A stretch of 64,000 nucleotides of DNA from Peterkaempfera bronchialis (GTDB lineage: Bacteria; Actinomycetota; Actinomycetes; Streptomycetales; Streptomycetaceae). The position numbers and the translations under genes are program-made. This document shows, in pieces, positions 12,254 through 21,136 of this stretch. How positions within the stretch are numbered: position 1 is the first letter of the stretch; each line of letters starts with the position of its first letter. The stretch covers positions 868,001 through 932,000 of the forward strand of contig NZ_CP031264.1 in assembly GCF_003258605.2 (NCBI RefSeq), given 5' to 3'. The notes under the pieces were generated by a model. The model saw only the letters and a program-made list of their open reading frames with translations. It was not told the origin of the DNA and searched no databases.

Positions 12254-15181
12254 TCAGGGTGCCGTGTCCAGGGCGCGGTGCAGCACCTCGGCGAGGTGCA
12301 GGGCGCGGCGGCCGTCGGCGAGTTGGGCGATCTGGGTGCGGCAGCTGAAGCCGTCGGCCAGGACCAGGGTGTCCGGGTCGGCGGCGCGCACCTCGGGGAT
12401 GAGGACGCGTTCGGCGGCGGCGCGGGAGACCTCGTAGTGGCCGCGTTCAAAGCCGAAGTTGCCGGCCAGGCCGCAGCAGCCGGAGTCCAGCACCCGGTTG
12501 TCCAGGCCGAGGGCGGCGGTGACCCGGCGGTCGGCGTCGGTGCCCAGGGCGGCGTGCTGGTGGCAGTGGACCTGGGTGATGGCGCTGCCGGGCAGGGCGG
12601 GCAGTTCGGCGGTGTGCCGGTCCACGGTCTCGGCGAAGGTGCGGACCCGGGCGGCGAGGTCGCGGGCGGCGTCACCGTACGCCGGGTCGCGGCCCAGCAG
12701 GGCGGGCAGTTCGTCGCGGAGCGCGGTGGTGCAGCTGGGCTCCAGGCCGACGACGGGGATGTCCGGCGGTACGGCGCGGACGGTGCGGCGCAGCACCCGG
12801 CGGGCGGTGGTGAGTTGGCCGGTGGTGATCCAGGTGAGGCCGCAGCAGACGGGGCGGTCGGGGATCTCCACGGCGTAGCCCAGGTGCTCCAGTACGGCCA
12901 CGGCGGCGCGGGCGATGTGCGGTTCCAGGTGCTCGGAGAAGGTGTCCGGCCAGAGCAGCAGCCGGGGCGCCGCCGGGTCGGCCGGGTGGGTGGCGCGGTG
13001 GCGGCGGAACCAGCGGGTGAAGGTCTCGGCGGGGAAGGTCGGCAGGTCGCGTTCGGGGGCGATCCCGGCGGCGCGTCGGAGGGCGGCGGCCAGCGCGGGT
13101 GAGCGGCGTACCCGGTCGGCGGCACGTGGGGCGAGGGCGGTGGCGCGCAGCCAGAGCGGCAGCCAGCCCAGGGAGTAGTGGGAGGCGGGGCGCAGCCGGC
13201 GGCGGTAGTGGTGGTACAGGAACTCCGCCTTGTAGGTCGCCATGTCGACCTGGACCGGGCAGTCGCTGGCGCAGCCCTTGCAGGCCAGGCAGAGGTCCAG
13301 GGCCTTGTGCACCTCGCGGGAGCGCCAGCCGTCGGGTACGGCCTCGCCGCGCAGCATCTCGGCGAGCAGCCGCGCCCGGCCCCGGGTCGAGTGGCGCTCC
13401 TCCCCCGTCGCCATATAGCTGGGGCACATCACGCCGGTGGAGGTGTCGACGCATTTGGCGACGCCGACGCAGCGGTGCACGGCCTTGGCGAGGCTGCCGT
13501 CGTCGTCCGGGTAGGGGAAGACCAGCGGCAGGCGGCGTTCGGGCAGCCCGGCCAGCCGCAGGTCGCGGTCGAGGGGGCGGGGGTCGACCAGGTTGCCGGG
13601 GTTGAGCAGGTTCTCCGGGTCCCAGATCCGCTTGAAGCGGGCGAAGAGCGCGATCAGCTCCGGCGGGTACATCCGGGGCAGCAGCTCGGCGCGGGCCTGA
13701 CCGTCGCCGTGCTCGCCGGAGAGCGAGCCGCCGTGGGAGACGGCCAGGTCGGCGGCCTCTTCCAGGAAGCGGCGGAAGGTGCGGCGGCCTTCGGGGCGGC
13801 CGAGCGGGAAGTCGATCCGCAGGTGGACGCAGCCCTCGCCGAAGTGGCCGTAGGGGACGCCGCGCAGGCCGTGCGCGGCCAGCAGGGCGCGCAGTCGGCG
13901 CAGGTAGGAGCCCAGCCGCTCGGGCGGCACGGCGGAGTCCTCCCAGCCCGGCCACGCCTCGGCGCCTCCCCGGGCTTCCGGCTGCGAGGGGTCCGGGGGC
14001 AGCCGGGTGACGATGCCGGCGCCGGCCTCCCGTACGGACCAGAGCTGCCGCTGCTCGTCCGGGTCGGTCAGCACGGTGACGGTGGCGCCGTGGCCGCGCC
14101 GGGCGTCCTCGGCGAGGGTGCGGGCGGCGGCTTCGGCGGCGGCCGGGGTGTCGCCGCCGACTTCCATGAAGAGCCATCCGCCGCCGGCGGGCAGCCGGTC
14201 CAGGGCGGGCGGGCGGCGGCCGGCGGCGAGCAGTGCGGCGATCAGGTCGGCGCCCATGCCCTCCATGGTGAGCGGGCGGTGCGGCAGCAGTGCGGGTACG
14301 GCGTCGGCGGCGGCCGTCTCGTCGGGGTATCCGGCGACCACCAGGGCCCGGGCGGCGGGGGCCGCGACCAGCCGTACGGTGGCGCCGAGCAGCACGGCGC
14401 AGGTGCCCTCGGTGCCGGTGAGGGCCCGGCTGAGGTCGTGGCCGCGCTCGGGCAGCAGGGCGTCCAGGGCGTAGCCGGAGCCGCGCCGGGGCAGTTGCGG
14501 AAAGCCCTGGCGGAGCAGGGCCAGGTTGCCGTCGGCGAGCTCCTGGAGGGCGCGGTGGAGTTCACCGGCGCGGCCGGGGAGGCGGCGCAGCCGCTCCCGT
14601 TCGGCGGGGGTGGTGGGGCCGCCGACGGTGAGTTCGGTGCCGTCGGGGAGCAGCAGGTCCAGCGAGTGGAGGTTGTCCGAGGTGCGGCCCCAGGCGAGGG
14701 AGTGGGAGCCGCAGGAGTCGTTGCCGATCATGCCGCCGAGGGTGCAGCGGCTGTGGGTGGCGGGGTCGGGGCCGAAGGTGAGGCCGTGCGGGCGGGCGGC
14801 GGCGCGCAGGTCGTCCAGCACGGTGCCGGGTTGCACGCGGGCGGTCCGCCGGTCGGGGTCCAGCTCCAGCACCCGGCCCAGGTGGCGGCGGAAGTCCAGC
14901 ACCAGGGCGCCGGGCCCGATCGCCTGCCCGCCGATGCTGGTGCCGGCGCCGCGCGCGACCAGGGGCACGCGGTGTTCGCGGCAGAGCGCCATGGCGGCCC
15001 GGACGTCGTCCAGGTCGGCGGGTTTGGCCACACCGGCGGGCAGGTGGCGGTAGTTGGAGGCGTCATGGCTGTACACGGTGCGCTCGGCGGCGCCGAACCG
15101 CACCTCGCCGCGGAGTGCGGCGGTCAGCGCCCGCCGGAATGCGGTGTGCTCCTCGGTGGCGGCGGTGCGGCGACGGGTCAT
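12254..15181 (-). CDS. FAD-linked oxidase fused to Fe-S/CCG domains (D-lactate or glycolate dehydrogenase type)
   Basis: 975 residues from the ATG at 15181, chosen because AGGAGG lies six bases upstream. The N-terminal half is an FAD_binding_4/VAO-type domain (VARGAGTSIGGQAIGPG; LGGMIGNDSCGSHS) followed by FAD-oxidase C-terminal residues (HFGEGCVHLRIDFPLG; SGEHGDGQAR). The second half carries two Cys clusters for 4Fe-4S centres (CVGVAKCVDTSTGVMCPSY and CLACKGCASDCPV) and CCG motifs (PVCCGLT; CCGLAGNFGFE). This is the single-chain architecture of quinone- or cytochrome-linked 2-hydroxyacid dehydrogenases. Substrate is not determinable; D-lactate is the best guess. Confidence 0.88.
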   Translation of the reverse strand: MTRRRTAATEEHTAFRRALTAALRGEVRFGAAERTVYSHDASNYRHLPAGVAKPADLDDVRAAMALCREHRVPLVARGAGTSIGGQAIGPGALVLDFRRHLGRVLELDPDRRTARVQPGTVLDDLRAAARPHGLTFGPDPATHSRCTLGGMIGNDSCGSHSLAWGRTSDNLHSLDLLLPDGTELTVGGPTTPAERERLRRLPGRAGELHRALQELADGNLALLRQGFPQLPRRGSGYALDALLPERGHDLSRALTGTEGTCAVLLGATVRLVAAPAARALVVAGYPDETAAADAVPALLPHRPLTMEGMGADLIAALLAAGRRPPALDRLPAGGGWLFMEVGGDTPAAAEAAARTLAEDARRGHGATVTVLTDPDEQRQLWSVREAGAGIVTRLPPDPSQPEARGGAEAWPGWEDSAVPPERLGSYLRRLRALLAAHGLRGVPYGHFGEGCVHLRIDFPLGRPEGRRTFRRFLEEAADLAVSHGGSLSGEHGDGQARAELLPRMYPPELIALFARFKRIWDPENLLNPGNLVDPRPLDRDLRLAGLPERRLPLVFPYPDDDGSLAKAVHRCVGVAKCVDTSTGVMCPSYMATGEERHSTRGRARLLAEMLRGEAVPDGWRSREVHKALDLCLACKGCASDCPVQVDMATYKAEFLYHHYRRRLRPASHYSLGWLPLWLRATALAPRAADRVRRSPALAAALRRAAGIAPERDLPTFPAETFTRWFRRHRATHPADPAAPRLLLWPDTFSEHLEPHIARAAVAVLEHLGYAVEIPDRPVCCGLTWITTGQLTTARRVLRRTVRAVPPDIPVVGLEPSCTTALRDELPALLGRDPAYGDAARDLAARVRTFAETVDRHTAELPALPGSAITQVHCHQHAALGTDADRRVTAALGLDNRVLDSGCCGLAGNFGFERGHYEVSRAAAERVLIPEVRAADPDTLVLADGFSCRTQIAQLADGRRALHLAEVLHRALDTAP

Positions 15182-15265
15182 GGGGGGCCTCCTGCGCGTC
15201 GGCTGCCCGGTCATGCTTGCACACGGGCTGCCGCCTCGGCGGCAGAGCGGAGGCGGGTGCCGGGG

Positions 15266-15335
15266 CGGCGCGGCGCGGCGCGGCGCGGCCCCGGCCGGGC
15301 CGGGGCGGGGCGGCGCGGCCCCGGCCGGGCCGGGG
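15266..15335. repeat. GC-rich direct repeats with palindromic cores
   Basis: Several CGGCG pentamers run into two copies of a 25-bp unit (15281-15305 and 15311-15335) with a 30-bp period. Each holds a palindrome CCCCGGCC-G-GGCCGGGG able to form an 8-bp stem. It lies between the conservon's last gene and the dehydrogenase start on the same strand, so the hairpins may terminate conservon transcripts. Confidence 0.8.
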
Positions 15336-15941
15336 TCAGCCGACCGGTACCGGTGCCGCTTCCTGAAGGGCCATCAGATGGTCGACCAGGGAGAGCAGCA
15401 GGTCGCGGGCGTCACCGCGCCGGCGTACATCGACCAGCAGCAGCGGCACCCCCGGGTCCAGGTCGAGGGCTTCGCGGACCTCCTCCGGGGTGCGGTCCCG
15501 CACGCCGTTGAAGCAGTTGACCCCCACCACAAAGGGGATGCCCCGGCTCTCGAAGAAGTCGATCGAGGCGAAGCTGGTCTCCAGCCTGCGGGTGTCGGCC
15601 AGCACCACGGCCCCGAGGGCGCCGTTGACCAGGTCGTTCCACATGAACCAGAAGCGCTCCTGACCGGGTGTCCCGAAGAGGTACACCACCAGGTCGCCGG
15701 TGACGGTGATCCGGCCGAAGTCGAGGGCGACCGTGGTGGTGGCCTTGTCCGCGACCCCTTCCAGGTCGTCGACGCCGAGGCTGGCCCGGGTCATGTACTC
15801 CTCGGTCCGCAGCGGCGTCACCTCGCTCACCGAGCTCACCATCGTGGTCTTGCCGACGCCGAAGCCGCCGGCGATCAGCACCTTGACCGCTGCGGGCGCA
15901 TCGCCCGCGACTGCTCCATGGTCAGAGTCTGCGGAGCCCAT
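15336..15941 (-). CDS. cvnD: conservon GTPase (CvnD)
   Basis: 201-residue Ras-like small G protein. The P-loop GGFGVGKTT is at 25-33, followed by the RTEEYMTRASLGVDDL switch region, the DFGRITV and YLFGTPGQERF G3 segment, and a GVNCFNG segment in place of NKxD, as usual for CvnD proteins. It overlaps the CvnC gene by 20 bp. In known conservons CvnD is the GTPase output of a membrane complex with CvnA, CvnB and CvnC that affects development or antibiotic production. The role here is inferred by family. Confidence 0.93.
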   Translation of the reverse strand: MGSADSDHGAVAGDAPAAVKVLIAGGFGVGKTTMVSSVSEVTPLRTEEYMTRASLGVDDLEGVADKATTTVALDFGRITVTGDLVVYLFGTPGQERFWFMWNDLVNGALGAVVLADTRRLETSFASIDFFESRGIPFVVGVNCFNGVRDRTPEEVREALDLDPGVPLLLVDVRRRGDARDLLLSLVDHLMALQEAAPVPVG

Positions 15942-16311
15942 CCCTCACCGCCTGAAGAAGTGTTGCGTCCAGTCCGCCCTGGGCGACCGCCAGCGGCGGT
16001 CGGGCCGACACCCGGTTCTGGGCGACCAGGTCGCCGATCAGGATCTTGGTCACCGATACGGGAAGGTCGAGTTCGGCCGCGACCTCCGCGACGGCCGCCG
16101 GCCGGCGGCACTGCTCAAGGATCGCGCGGTGCTCGGGCTGGAGGGCCCGGGCACCCGCTGCCGATCCGAGGTCCGGGTCAACGGTGGTGATCACCGTGAT
16201 CAGACTGAGGTCGTCCCGCTCGGACGAGGTCCGTCCACGCGTGATGGTGTACGGCCTGACCAGCGACTCGTCGCCGTCATCGGCTTCGAGGCCGTCCGTC
16301 CAGTGGCTCAC
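15922..16311 (-). CDS. cvnC: conservon DUF742 protein (CvnC)
   Basis: 129 residues. A DUF742 winged-helix-like domain includes LVRPYTITRGRT near the start, the central LQPEHRAILEQCRRPAAVAEVAAELDLPVSV helices, and the VRDGLRRL tail. Start and stop overlap its neighbours (ATGA with CvnB, 20 bp with CvnD), indicating tight translational coupling. Likely an adaptor between the CvnA/B membrane module and the GTPase. Confidence 0.93.
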   Translation of the reverse strand: MSHWTDGLEADDGDESLVRPYTITRGRTSSERDDLSLITVITTVDPDLGSAAGARALQPEHRAILEQCRRPAAVAEVAAELDLPVSVTKILIGDLVAQNRVSARPPLAVAQGGLDATLLQAVRDGLRRL

Positions 16312-16745
16312 CCACGTCCACCACCGTCGGCGTCGGCGGAATCGCTCCGCGCCTCGGTGCCGAGCTTCAGTCCGACCTGCTGGACGAGGGTGTGCATGGC
16401 CACCGCCATCACCTCGGCGTCGACGTCCTGGGAGGCGACCACGGCCAGGTGGGTGCCACGGCCTGCGGCGGTGACAAAGAGCCAGAGGTCCGCCATCTCC
16501 ACGATGACCTGGTGCACCGGTCCGCCGCCGAACAGCTCCCCGATGCCCCGGGCCAGGCTCTGCTGGCCGGTGGCCACCGCCGCCAGCCGTTCGGCGTCGG
16601 AGCGTTCGATGGTGCGGGACTGGCTGATCACCAGGCCGTCGTCGGAGAGCACGACGGCGTGCCGGCTCCCTGCGACCTGGTCGATCAGGCCGTCGAGCAG
16701 CCAGTCCAGGTCATGGTCGGTGGCGGTGGTTCTCGGTGTCATCAT
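16308..16745 (-). CDS. cvnB: conservon roadblock/LC7 protein (CvnB)
   Basis: 145 residues. The roadblock/LC7 domain covers about 8-110 (LDWLLDGLIDQVAGSRHAVVLSDDGL; LARGIGELFGG; VIVEMADLWLFVTAAGRGTHLAVV). Roadblock proteins regulate small GTPases, here presumably CvnD. It overlaps CvnA by 4 bp at its start and CvnC by 4 bp at its end. A second ATG directly follows the first and may be the true start. Confidence 0.93.
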   Translation of the reverse strand: MMTPRTTATDHDLDWLLDGLIDQVAGSRHAVVLSDDGLVISQSRTIERSDAERLAAVATGQQSLARGIGELFGGGPVHQVIVEMADLWLFVTAAGRGTHLAVVASQDVDAEVMAVAMHTLVQQVGLKLGTEARSDSADADGGGRG

Positions 16746-19210
16746 CGGTCTTCCGTCGTGGGGCGCTTGACTTCCGGCGGGGTTGCGCCGGTCGCATGGT
16801 GGTCGTCCGTGCCACTGCCCGACCGTGCGATCCGGGACTGCCGCTGGAAGGCGCGGATGGCCGGGCCGAAGCGGGTGGGCGCGGTACGCGGGGACGGCGT
16901 GTCCCCGGTGGCGGACTGCGGCCGGGCCGCCGGCTCCCTGAGCTCGTCGACCAGGCTGGCCTGGCGCACCCGCCGGGGCAGCGGCCGGTCGGAGCGGGCC
17001 GGATCGGCGGCCCCTGCGGTCCCCGTCGGCTCAGCCGGCTTGGCGGTCTCGGGGCTCCCCGCAACGGCGGACATCGCCCGGCCCCGGGAGCGGACCGGCA
17101 GACCCGTCGGCCCCAGCTCGGCCACCGCGACCGGGGCGGGCCCGCCGCCGACCGGGACCGCCTCGGGCTCCGCAGCCCCGGCGGCGTCCCCGTCCACCGG
17201 GTCCACGACGGCCAGCCGACCGCCGCCCCTGCCGTGGGGCTCATGGGGCGCCGGGGCGCCCTCGGGGGCCTCGGCCACCAGCTCGGCGGGGATCAGCACG
17301 ATCACCCGGGTGCCGCCGAAAGCGGATGCCCGGAACTCCACCTGGAGACCGAGGCCGGCGGCCAGCCGCGCCACCACATAGAGGCCAAGCCGGGCGTCGT
17401 CGGCCCGGGTCATCACATCCATCCGCGGCGGGTCGGCCATCAGCCGGTTCGCCGCCGCGTACTGCTCGGGCTCCATGCCCAGCCCGCGGTCCTCGATCTC
17501 GACCACCAGGCCCCGGCCCACCGAGGCGGCCCGCACCTCGACCGGGGTGGGCGGCTTGGAGAACGACGCGGCGTTCTCCATCAGCTCGGCCAGCACATGG
17601 ACCACCGTGCCCACGGCCCGCTCGGCGACCCAGGGACGGCCCTCGACCTCGATCTGCACCCGGCGGTAGTCCCGCACCTCGCCCTGGGCGGCGCGCAGCA
17701 CATCCAGCAGCCGGACCGGCTTGCGCCAGCGGCGCTGCGGCTGGCCGCCGCCGAGGATCACCAGGTTCTCCTCGTAGCGGCGCAGCCGGGCGGTCAGGTG
17801 GTCGAGGTCGAAGAGGCCCTCCAGCACCTCCGGGTCCTCGTGGCGGCGCTCCATCTCGTCCAGCTTCTTGAGTTGCAGGCCGATCAGCAGCTGGGTGCGG
17901 CGGGCGATCCGCTGGAGCAGCCGCTCGAAGCCCCGGTGCTGCGCGGCCTGCCGTACGGCGGTCTCCACCGCGCTGCGCCGGGCCTGGGCGAGGGCGTCCT
18001 CCAGCTGGCCCAGCTCGTCGCTGCCGCGCGGGGTCTCGCGGGTCTCGGCGGCGAGGTCGACGCTCTCGCCCGCGCTGAGCCGGTCGACCAGCTCGGGCAG
18101 GGTGGTCTGGGCCTGCCGGGCGTCGTCGCGCAGCGAGAAGATCCGCCTGCGCAGCGATCCGGTGAGCCGCACGCTGACCAGCACCACCAGCAGCACCCCG
18201 GCCAGGCCGACGGCACCGGTGGTGATCAGCCGCATCTGGAGGGCGTGCACGGTGTTGTCGCCGACCTCGGCGACGGCCAGGGTGCGGCTCTGGAGCAGTC
18301 GCTGAAGTGTGGGGGTGACCTGGTCGACGCTCTGCCGCCACTGGGTGAGGGTCGACGGCGGGATGGCCACTGTGCCGCCCCCGGCGGGGCTGAGGTGCAC
18401 CAGTGTCCGCTCGATGGCGTCCTTGCCCTGCCAGGCGGTGCCCTCGGTCAGGTCGCTGTACACCAGCGCCTCGGCCTCGTCGAGGTACGGGGCGACCTTG
18501 CTCTCCAGGGCGAACTGCTGGGCACCGATCCACCCCACCAGCTGCTGGTGCTCCTCGACGTCGAGTCGGCGGCCCTCGGCCCGGGCGAGCAGCGCGTCCT
18601 CGCGGGAGAGCATCTCCTTGGCCCAGAAGGCGTCGACCAGGGTCCTGGAGAGATAGCTGACCTGGCCGTTGTCCACATTGCTGAGCGCGGTGAAGAGGCG
18701 CAGGTCGGTCTCGATCAGACCGGTGTAGTAGGCGAAGGTCACCTGCTGGCTGGCCACCCGGCGGTCCACGCCGTCCCGGAAGCCGGACAGCCGCTCCATC
18801 TGGTCGCGGGCGTCGGCGACGGCGAAGCGCAGCTCCTCGGGGGCGTCGCCCGCCTCGATACCGGAGAGGGCCTGGAAGGACCGCACCGCCTGGTCGGTGC
18901 GGTCCCGCTGGTCGGTCAGCGCCTTTCGGGAGGCGGCGGGGTCGGCCAGCACCTCGGCGCTCAGCCGGCGCTCCTCCTGGAGGTTGTCGTACACCAGGGT
19001 GGACGGCAGTCCGGCGCGGTGGGAGAGGGCGCTCTGCGCCTTCTGCTCCCGCCAGTCCGCGTAGAGCCGTTCGGAGCTGACGGTCCACAGGGCGACCATG
19101 GCGATGCTGGGGACCAGTGCGAGCACCAGCAGGACCGTCCGGAGTGATCCGAGCCATGGCCGGCCTGGTCTTCGGGCGGGCCCGTCGGATGCAGCTGTAC
19201 GCAGCGCCAT
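16742..19210 (-). CDS. cvnA: conservon sensor histidine-kinase-like protein (CvnA)
   Basis: 822 residues from the ATG at 19210, supported by GGGGAG upstream. One membrane span lies near 23-45, then a long extracytoplasmic region of the nitrate/sulfonate-sensing type, then a second span near 315-335 (TGAVGLAGVLLVVLVSV). The cytoplasmic linker is followed by an HATPase_c domain (LMENAASFSKPPTPV with the N-box; DRGLGM; GLYVVARLAAGLG; FGGTRVIVLIP). A Pro/Ala-rich tail of about 200 residues follows. I see no clear phospho-accepting His box, as in other CvnA proteins. It is the first gene of the conservon. Confidence 0.92.
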   Translation of the reverse strand: MALRTAASDGPARRPGRPWLGSLRTVLLVLALVPSIAMVALWTVSSERLYADWREQKAQSALSHRAGLPSTLVYDNLQEERRLSAEVLADPAASRKALTDQRDRTDQAVRSFQALSGIEAGDAPEELRFAVADARDQMERLSGFRDGVDRRVASQQVTFAYYTGLIETDLRLFTALSNVDNGQVSYLSRTLVDAFWAKEMLSREDALLARAEGRRLDVEEHQQLVGWIGAQQFALESKVAPYLDEAEALVYSDLTEGTAWQGKDAIERTLVHLSPAGGGTVAIPPSTLTQWRQSVDQVTPTLQRLLQSRTLAVAEVGDNTVHALQMRLITTGAVGLAGVLLVVLVSVRLTGSLRRRIFSLRDDARQAQTTLPELVDRLSAGESVDLAAETRETPRGSDELGQLEDALAQARRSAVETAVRQAAQHRGFERLLQRIARRTQLLIGLQLKKLDEMERRHEDPEVLEGLFDLDHLTARLRRYEENLVILGGGQPQRRWRKPVRLLDVLRAAQGEVRDYRRVQIEVEGRPWVAERAVGTVVHVLAELMENAASFSKPPTPVEVRAASVGRGLVVEIEDRGLGMEPEQYAAANRLMADPPRMDVMTRADDARLGLYVVARLAAGLGLQVEFRASAFGGTRVIVLIPAELVAEAPEGAPAPHEPHGRGGGRLAVVDPVDGDAAGAAEPEAVPVGGGPAPVAVAELGPTGLPVRSRGRAMSAVAGSPETAKPAEPTGTAGAADPARSDRPLPRRVRQASLVDELREPAARPQSATGDTPSPRTAPTRFGPAIRAFQRQSRIARSGSGTDDHHATGATPPEVKRPTTEDR

Positions 19211-19271
19211 GTCTCCCCAGCAGCGGTCGCCTGACACCGGCCGCTTCTGACGTGCGGCCGGATGACGAGCG

Positions 19272-19299
19272 ATACTAGCCACACAAGGTCAGGAGTGAA
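19272..19299 (-). promoter_or_regulatory. candidate conservon promoter
   Basis: On the minus strand, TTCACT (19299-19294), a 16-bp spacer and TAGTAT (19277-19272), about 60 bp before the CvnA start codon. It sits in the AT-richest part of the 132-bp gap between egtD and cvnA. Confidence 0.4.
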
Positions 19300-19342
19300 A
19301 CGGGCGAGCGGAATGTCCGGCACCGTCAGTTTCGGCGGACGG

Positions 19343-20317
19343 CTATGCGGGCACCGCGAGCGAGAGCCCGAACCGGTCCTCCGGGTCGGTCCACCAGTGG
19401 GCGAGGGTCAGGTCGGCGGCGGCCAGTTCCGCCGTGATCCCACGGCGGCGGAACTTCGCGGAGACCTCGGTGCGCAGCTCCTCGCCGGCGCCGAAGGGGA
19501 CGACCAGGTCCAGGGCGCGGATCTTCACGGCCTGCTCGCGGCGGGAGCGCAGCCGCATCTCGATCCACTCGCTGGCGGCGTTCCAGCGGGCGAGGTGCTC
19601 GAAGGCGGCGGGGTCGAAGTCCGCGTCCAGTTCGCGGTTGAGTACGGTCAGCACGTTCTTGTCGAACTCGGCGGTGACACCGGCCGCGTCGTCGTAGGCG
19701 GCCACCAGCACGGACGGGTCCTTGACCAGGTCGGTGCCGAGCAGCAGCGCGTCGCCGGGGGCCAGTTGGGCGCGCAGCCCGGCGAGGAAGCCGGCCCGCT
19801 CGTCGGGCAGCAGATTGCCGAGGGTGCCGCCGAGGAAGGCGATCAGGCGGGGGCCCTGGGAGGGCGGGAGGTCCAGCGTCGCGGTGAAGTCGGAGACCAC
19901 CGCGTGCACGGCGAGGCCCGGGTACTCGGCGATCAGGGCCCGACCGGCGTCCAGCAGGGCGGTGTCGCTGACGTCCACCGGGAGGTAGCTCTCCAGGGTG
20001 CCCAGGTCGCGCAGCGCGTCCAGCAGCAGCCGGGTCTTCTCGGAGGAGCCGGAGCCCAGCTCGACCAGGGTGCGGGCGCCGGTGGCCTCGGCGATCTCGG
20101 CGGCGCGGGCGGTGAGGATGGCCCGCTCGGCCCGGGTGGGGTAGTACTCGGGCAGCCGGGTGATCTCCTCGAAGAGTTCGCTGCCGCGTGCGTCGTAGAA
20201 CCACTTGGGCGGCAGCCACTTGGGATCGGCGGTGAGGCCGTGGAGCACGTCGTGGCGCAGCGCGGCGCTGAAGTGGTCGGCGGGCAGCAGGCGGGTCAGG
20301 TCGAACGGAGTGGCCAT
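19343..20317 (-). CDS. egtD: L-histidine N-alpha-methyltransferase EgtD
   Basis: 324 residues. Predicted to trimethylate the alpha-amino group of histidine with SAM, giving hercynine. The family signature is visible: PPKWFYDARGSELFEEITRLPEYYPTR at the start, SAM-binding VELGSGSSEKTR near 85, LPVDVSDTAL, and FLGGTLGNL. The start has GAGAGGAC upstream. It is the last gene of the egtA-B-C-D operon, 66 bp after egtC. Confidence 0.96.
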   Translation of the reverse strand: MATPFDLTRLLPADHFSAALRHDVLHGLTADPKWLPPKWFYDARGSELFEEITRLPEYYPTRAERAILTARAAEIAEATGARTLVELGSGSSEKTRLLLDALRDLGTLESYLPVDVSDTALLDAGRALIAEYPGLAVHAVVSDFTATLDLPPSQGPRLIAFLGGTLGNLLPDERAGFLAGLRAQLAPGDALLLGTDLVKDPSVLVAAYDDAAGVTAEFDKNVLTVLNRELDADFDPAAFEHLARWNAASEWIEMRLRSRREQAVKIRALDLVVPFGAGEELRTEVSAKFRRRGITAELAAADLTLAHWWTDPEDRFGLSLAVPA

Positions 20318-20383
20318 GGCGGGGCGTCCTCTCGCGCGGTGGACGGTGGTGGGTGGAGTGGGCGTGCGTCGCGCGCCCGCCGC

Positions 20384-21136
20384 TCAGCCCGGCGGTCCCG
20401 CCAGCGGGCGGACGGTGACCGCGTCGGCGGTGGCCAGCAGCAGCGAGCCGTCGGGGACCGGTGTCCAGCCGGGGAGGTCGTCCCCCGGCTCCGAGGCGAC
20501 CAGGGCGCAGCGGCCCGGCTCCAGCCGGTGGAAGAGGGTGTCGCCCCAGGTGGTGGCGGCGATCAGGGTGCCGTCGGTGAGCAGCAGGTTGAGCCGGGCG
20601 TCGGCCCGGGCGGCGATGTCCCGTACGGTGGCGGCCAGCGCCTCGCCGGGTGCGGCGCCGTCCCGCAGCCGCCGCAGCACCAGGGCCCAGACCAGTGCGG
20701 AGTCGCAGCGGGCCTCCAGCGCCAGCAGGTCGGCGGGCGGCAGGGTGGCGGCGAGGTCGGCGAAGGCTGCGGGCCAGCCGGGCAGTGCGCCGTTGTGGCT
20801 GAAGAGCCACTGGTCGGCCGCGTACGGGGCGGCGGCGGCCTCGCCGGGGGCGCAGCCGTCGGTGGCGGACCGTACGGCGGCCAGCAGGGCGCGGGTGTGG
20901 ACCACCCGGGCCAGGTCGGCGAAGGAGGGGTCGGCCCAGATCGGGCCGGAGCGGCGGTAGCGGGCGGGCACCGGGTCGCCGTCGGCGTACCAGCCGATGC
21001 CGAAGCCGTCGGCGTTGACGGTGCCGTACTTCTGCATCCGGGGTGCCCAGGACTGCTGGTGCAGCCCGTACGGGGGGTCGGTGACCAGCGCGCGGATGGT
21101 CCGGGGTGGGCCGACATAGGCCAGGTGGCGGCACAT
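20384..21136 (-). CDS. egtC: gamma-glutamyl-hercynylcysteine sulfoxide hydrolase EgtC
   Basis: 250-residue class II glutamine amidotransferase-like hydrolase. The MCRHLAYVG start provides the N-terminal nucleophile Cys2 after Met removal. Further family segments are NADGFGIGWY and WLFSHNGALPGW. It removes glutamate from the EgtB product. The ATG overlaps the egtB stop (ATGA), fixing the start and implying coupling. The reading frame stays open upstream within egtB, but that part is not coding. Confidence 0.95.
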   Translation of the reverse strand: MCRHLAYVGPPRTIRALVTDPPYGLHQQSWAPRMQKYGTVNADGFGIGWYADGDPVPARYRRSGPIWADPSFADLARVVHTRALLAAVRSATDGCAPGEAAAAPYAADQWLFSHNGALPGWPAAFADLAATLPPADLLALEARCDSALVWALVLRRLRDGAAPGEALAATVRDIAARADARLNLLLTDGTLIAATTWGDTLFHRLEPGRCALVASEPGDDLPGWTPVPDGSLLLATADAVTVRPLAGPPG

